Positions 31,362 to 31,391 of a DNA stretch of 31,391 nucleotides are shown here, piece by piece. The stretch comes from DATILL01 sp035476575 (GTDB lineage: Bacteria > Actinomycetota > Actinomycetes > Mycobacteriales > JACQDL01). The notes beneath the pieces were generated by a model. It was not told the DNA's origin, made no database searches, and saw only the letters and a list, made by a program, of their open reading frames with translations. Within the stretch, counting starts at the first letter, position 1, and every line of letters begins with the position of its first letter. Position numbers and translations under genes: made by a program. The stretch is from NCBI GenBank assembly GCA_035476575.1, contig DATILL010000073.1, forward strand, positions 1-31,391. The letters run 5' to 3'.

Positions 31362-31391
31362 CTTGGGGTCTGGCGGCAACGAGAGGTCACC

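Overview
The window is high-GC DNA with strong third-position G/C bias, GTG/TTG starts, tight ATGA/GTGA overlaps and many families typical of Actinobacteria (DUF222-HNH, AhpC/AhpD, a DesA3/Rv3230c-like desaturase pair, a MhuD-like haem monooxygenase). I infer a filamentous actinomycete, probably Micromonosporaceae-like. It looks like a patchwork accessory region: eight loci are truncated, split or frameshifted, and there are several repeat families.

Region 1 (1-3641): an IS3-family transposase remnant abuts a 5'-truncated copy of a RelA/SpoT-domain (small alarmone synthetase-like) gene and its small partner gene. The peroxide-defence pair ahpC-ahpD follows, then a second, fuller copy of the synthetase-partner module whose synthetase is split into two ORFs overlapping by GTGA. 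The two modules form a direct repeat of about 0.75 kb flanking ahpCD.

Region 2 (about 3640-13490): a type I restriction-modification island. A five-gene operon encodes a degenerate methylase/specificity-like fusion with an N-terminal DNA-binding domain, HsdM, HsdS, a DUF1016 PD-(D/E)xK nuclease (frameshifted at its 3' end) and HsdR. Its left side carries a decayed minus-strand ORF and a TGATAA-N6-TTATCA palindrome. Its right edge abuts a truncated DUF5995 gene.

Region 3 (13698-20897): a beta-propeller lipoprotein, a DesA3-like acyl-CoA desaturase with its ferredoxin reductase-ferredoxin partner (frameshifted), a divergent EF-hand protein and small secreted protein, a 3 x 50 bp tandem repeat array, a secreted metallophosphatase, a second desaturase and a MhuD-like haem monooxygenase.

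Region 4 (20923-25559): a tyrosinase with a separately encoded polyphenol-oxidase-type C-terminal domain, a repeat-rich gap, a DUF222-HNH protein, and a decaying P450-ferredoxin pair.

Region 5 (25636-31391): ordinary metabolism. An aminotransferase and omega-amidase pair ends in a perfect 25-bp hairpin; then come pterin dehydratase, Nudix hydrolase, PIG-L deacetylase and a glycosyltransferase. A variant of the TGTGGTGACCT double box from the 18.3-kb array lies at the window end.

No rRNA, tRNA or CRISPR array was recognised.
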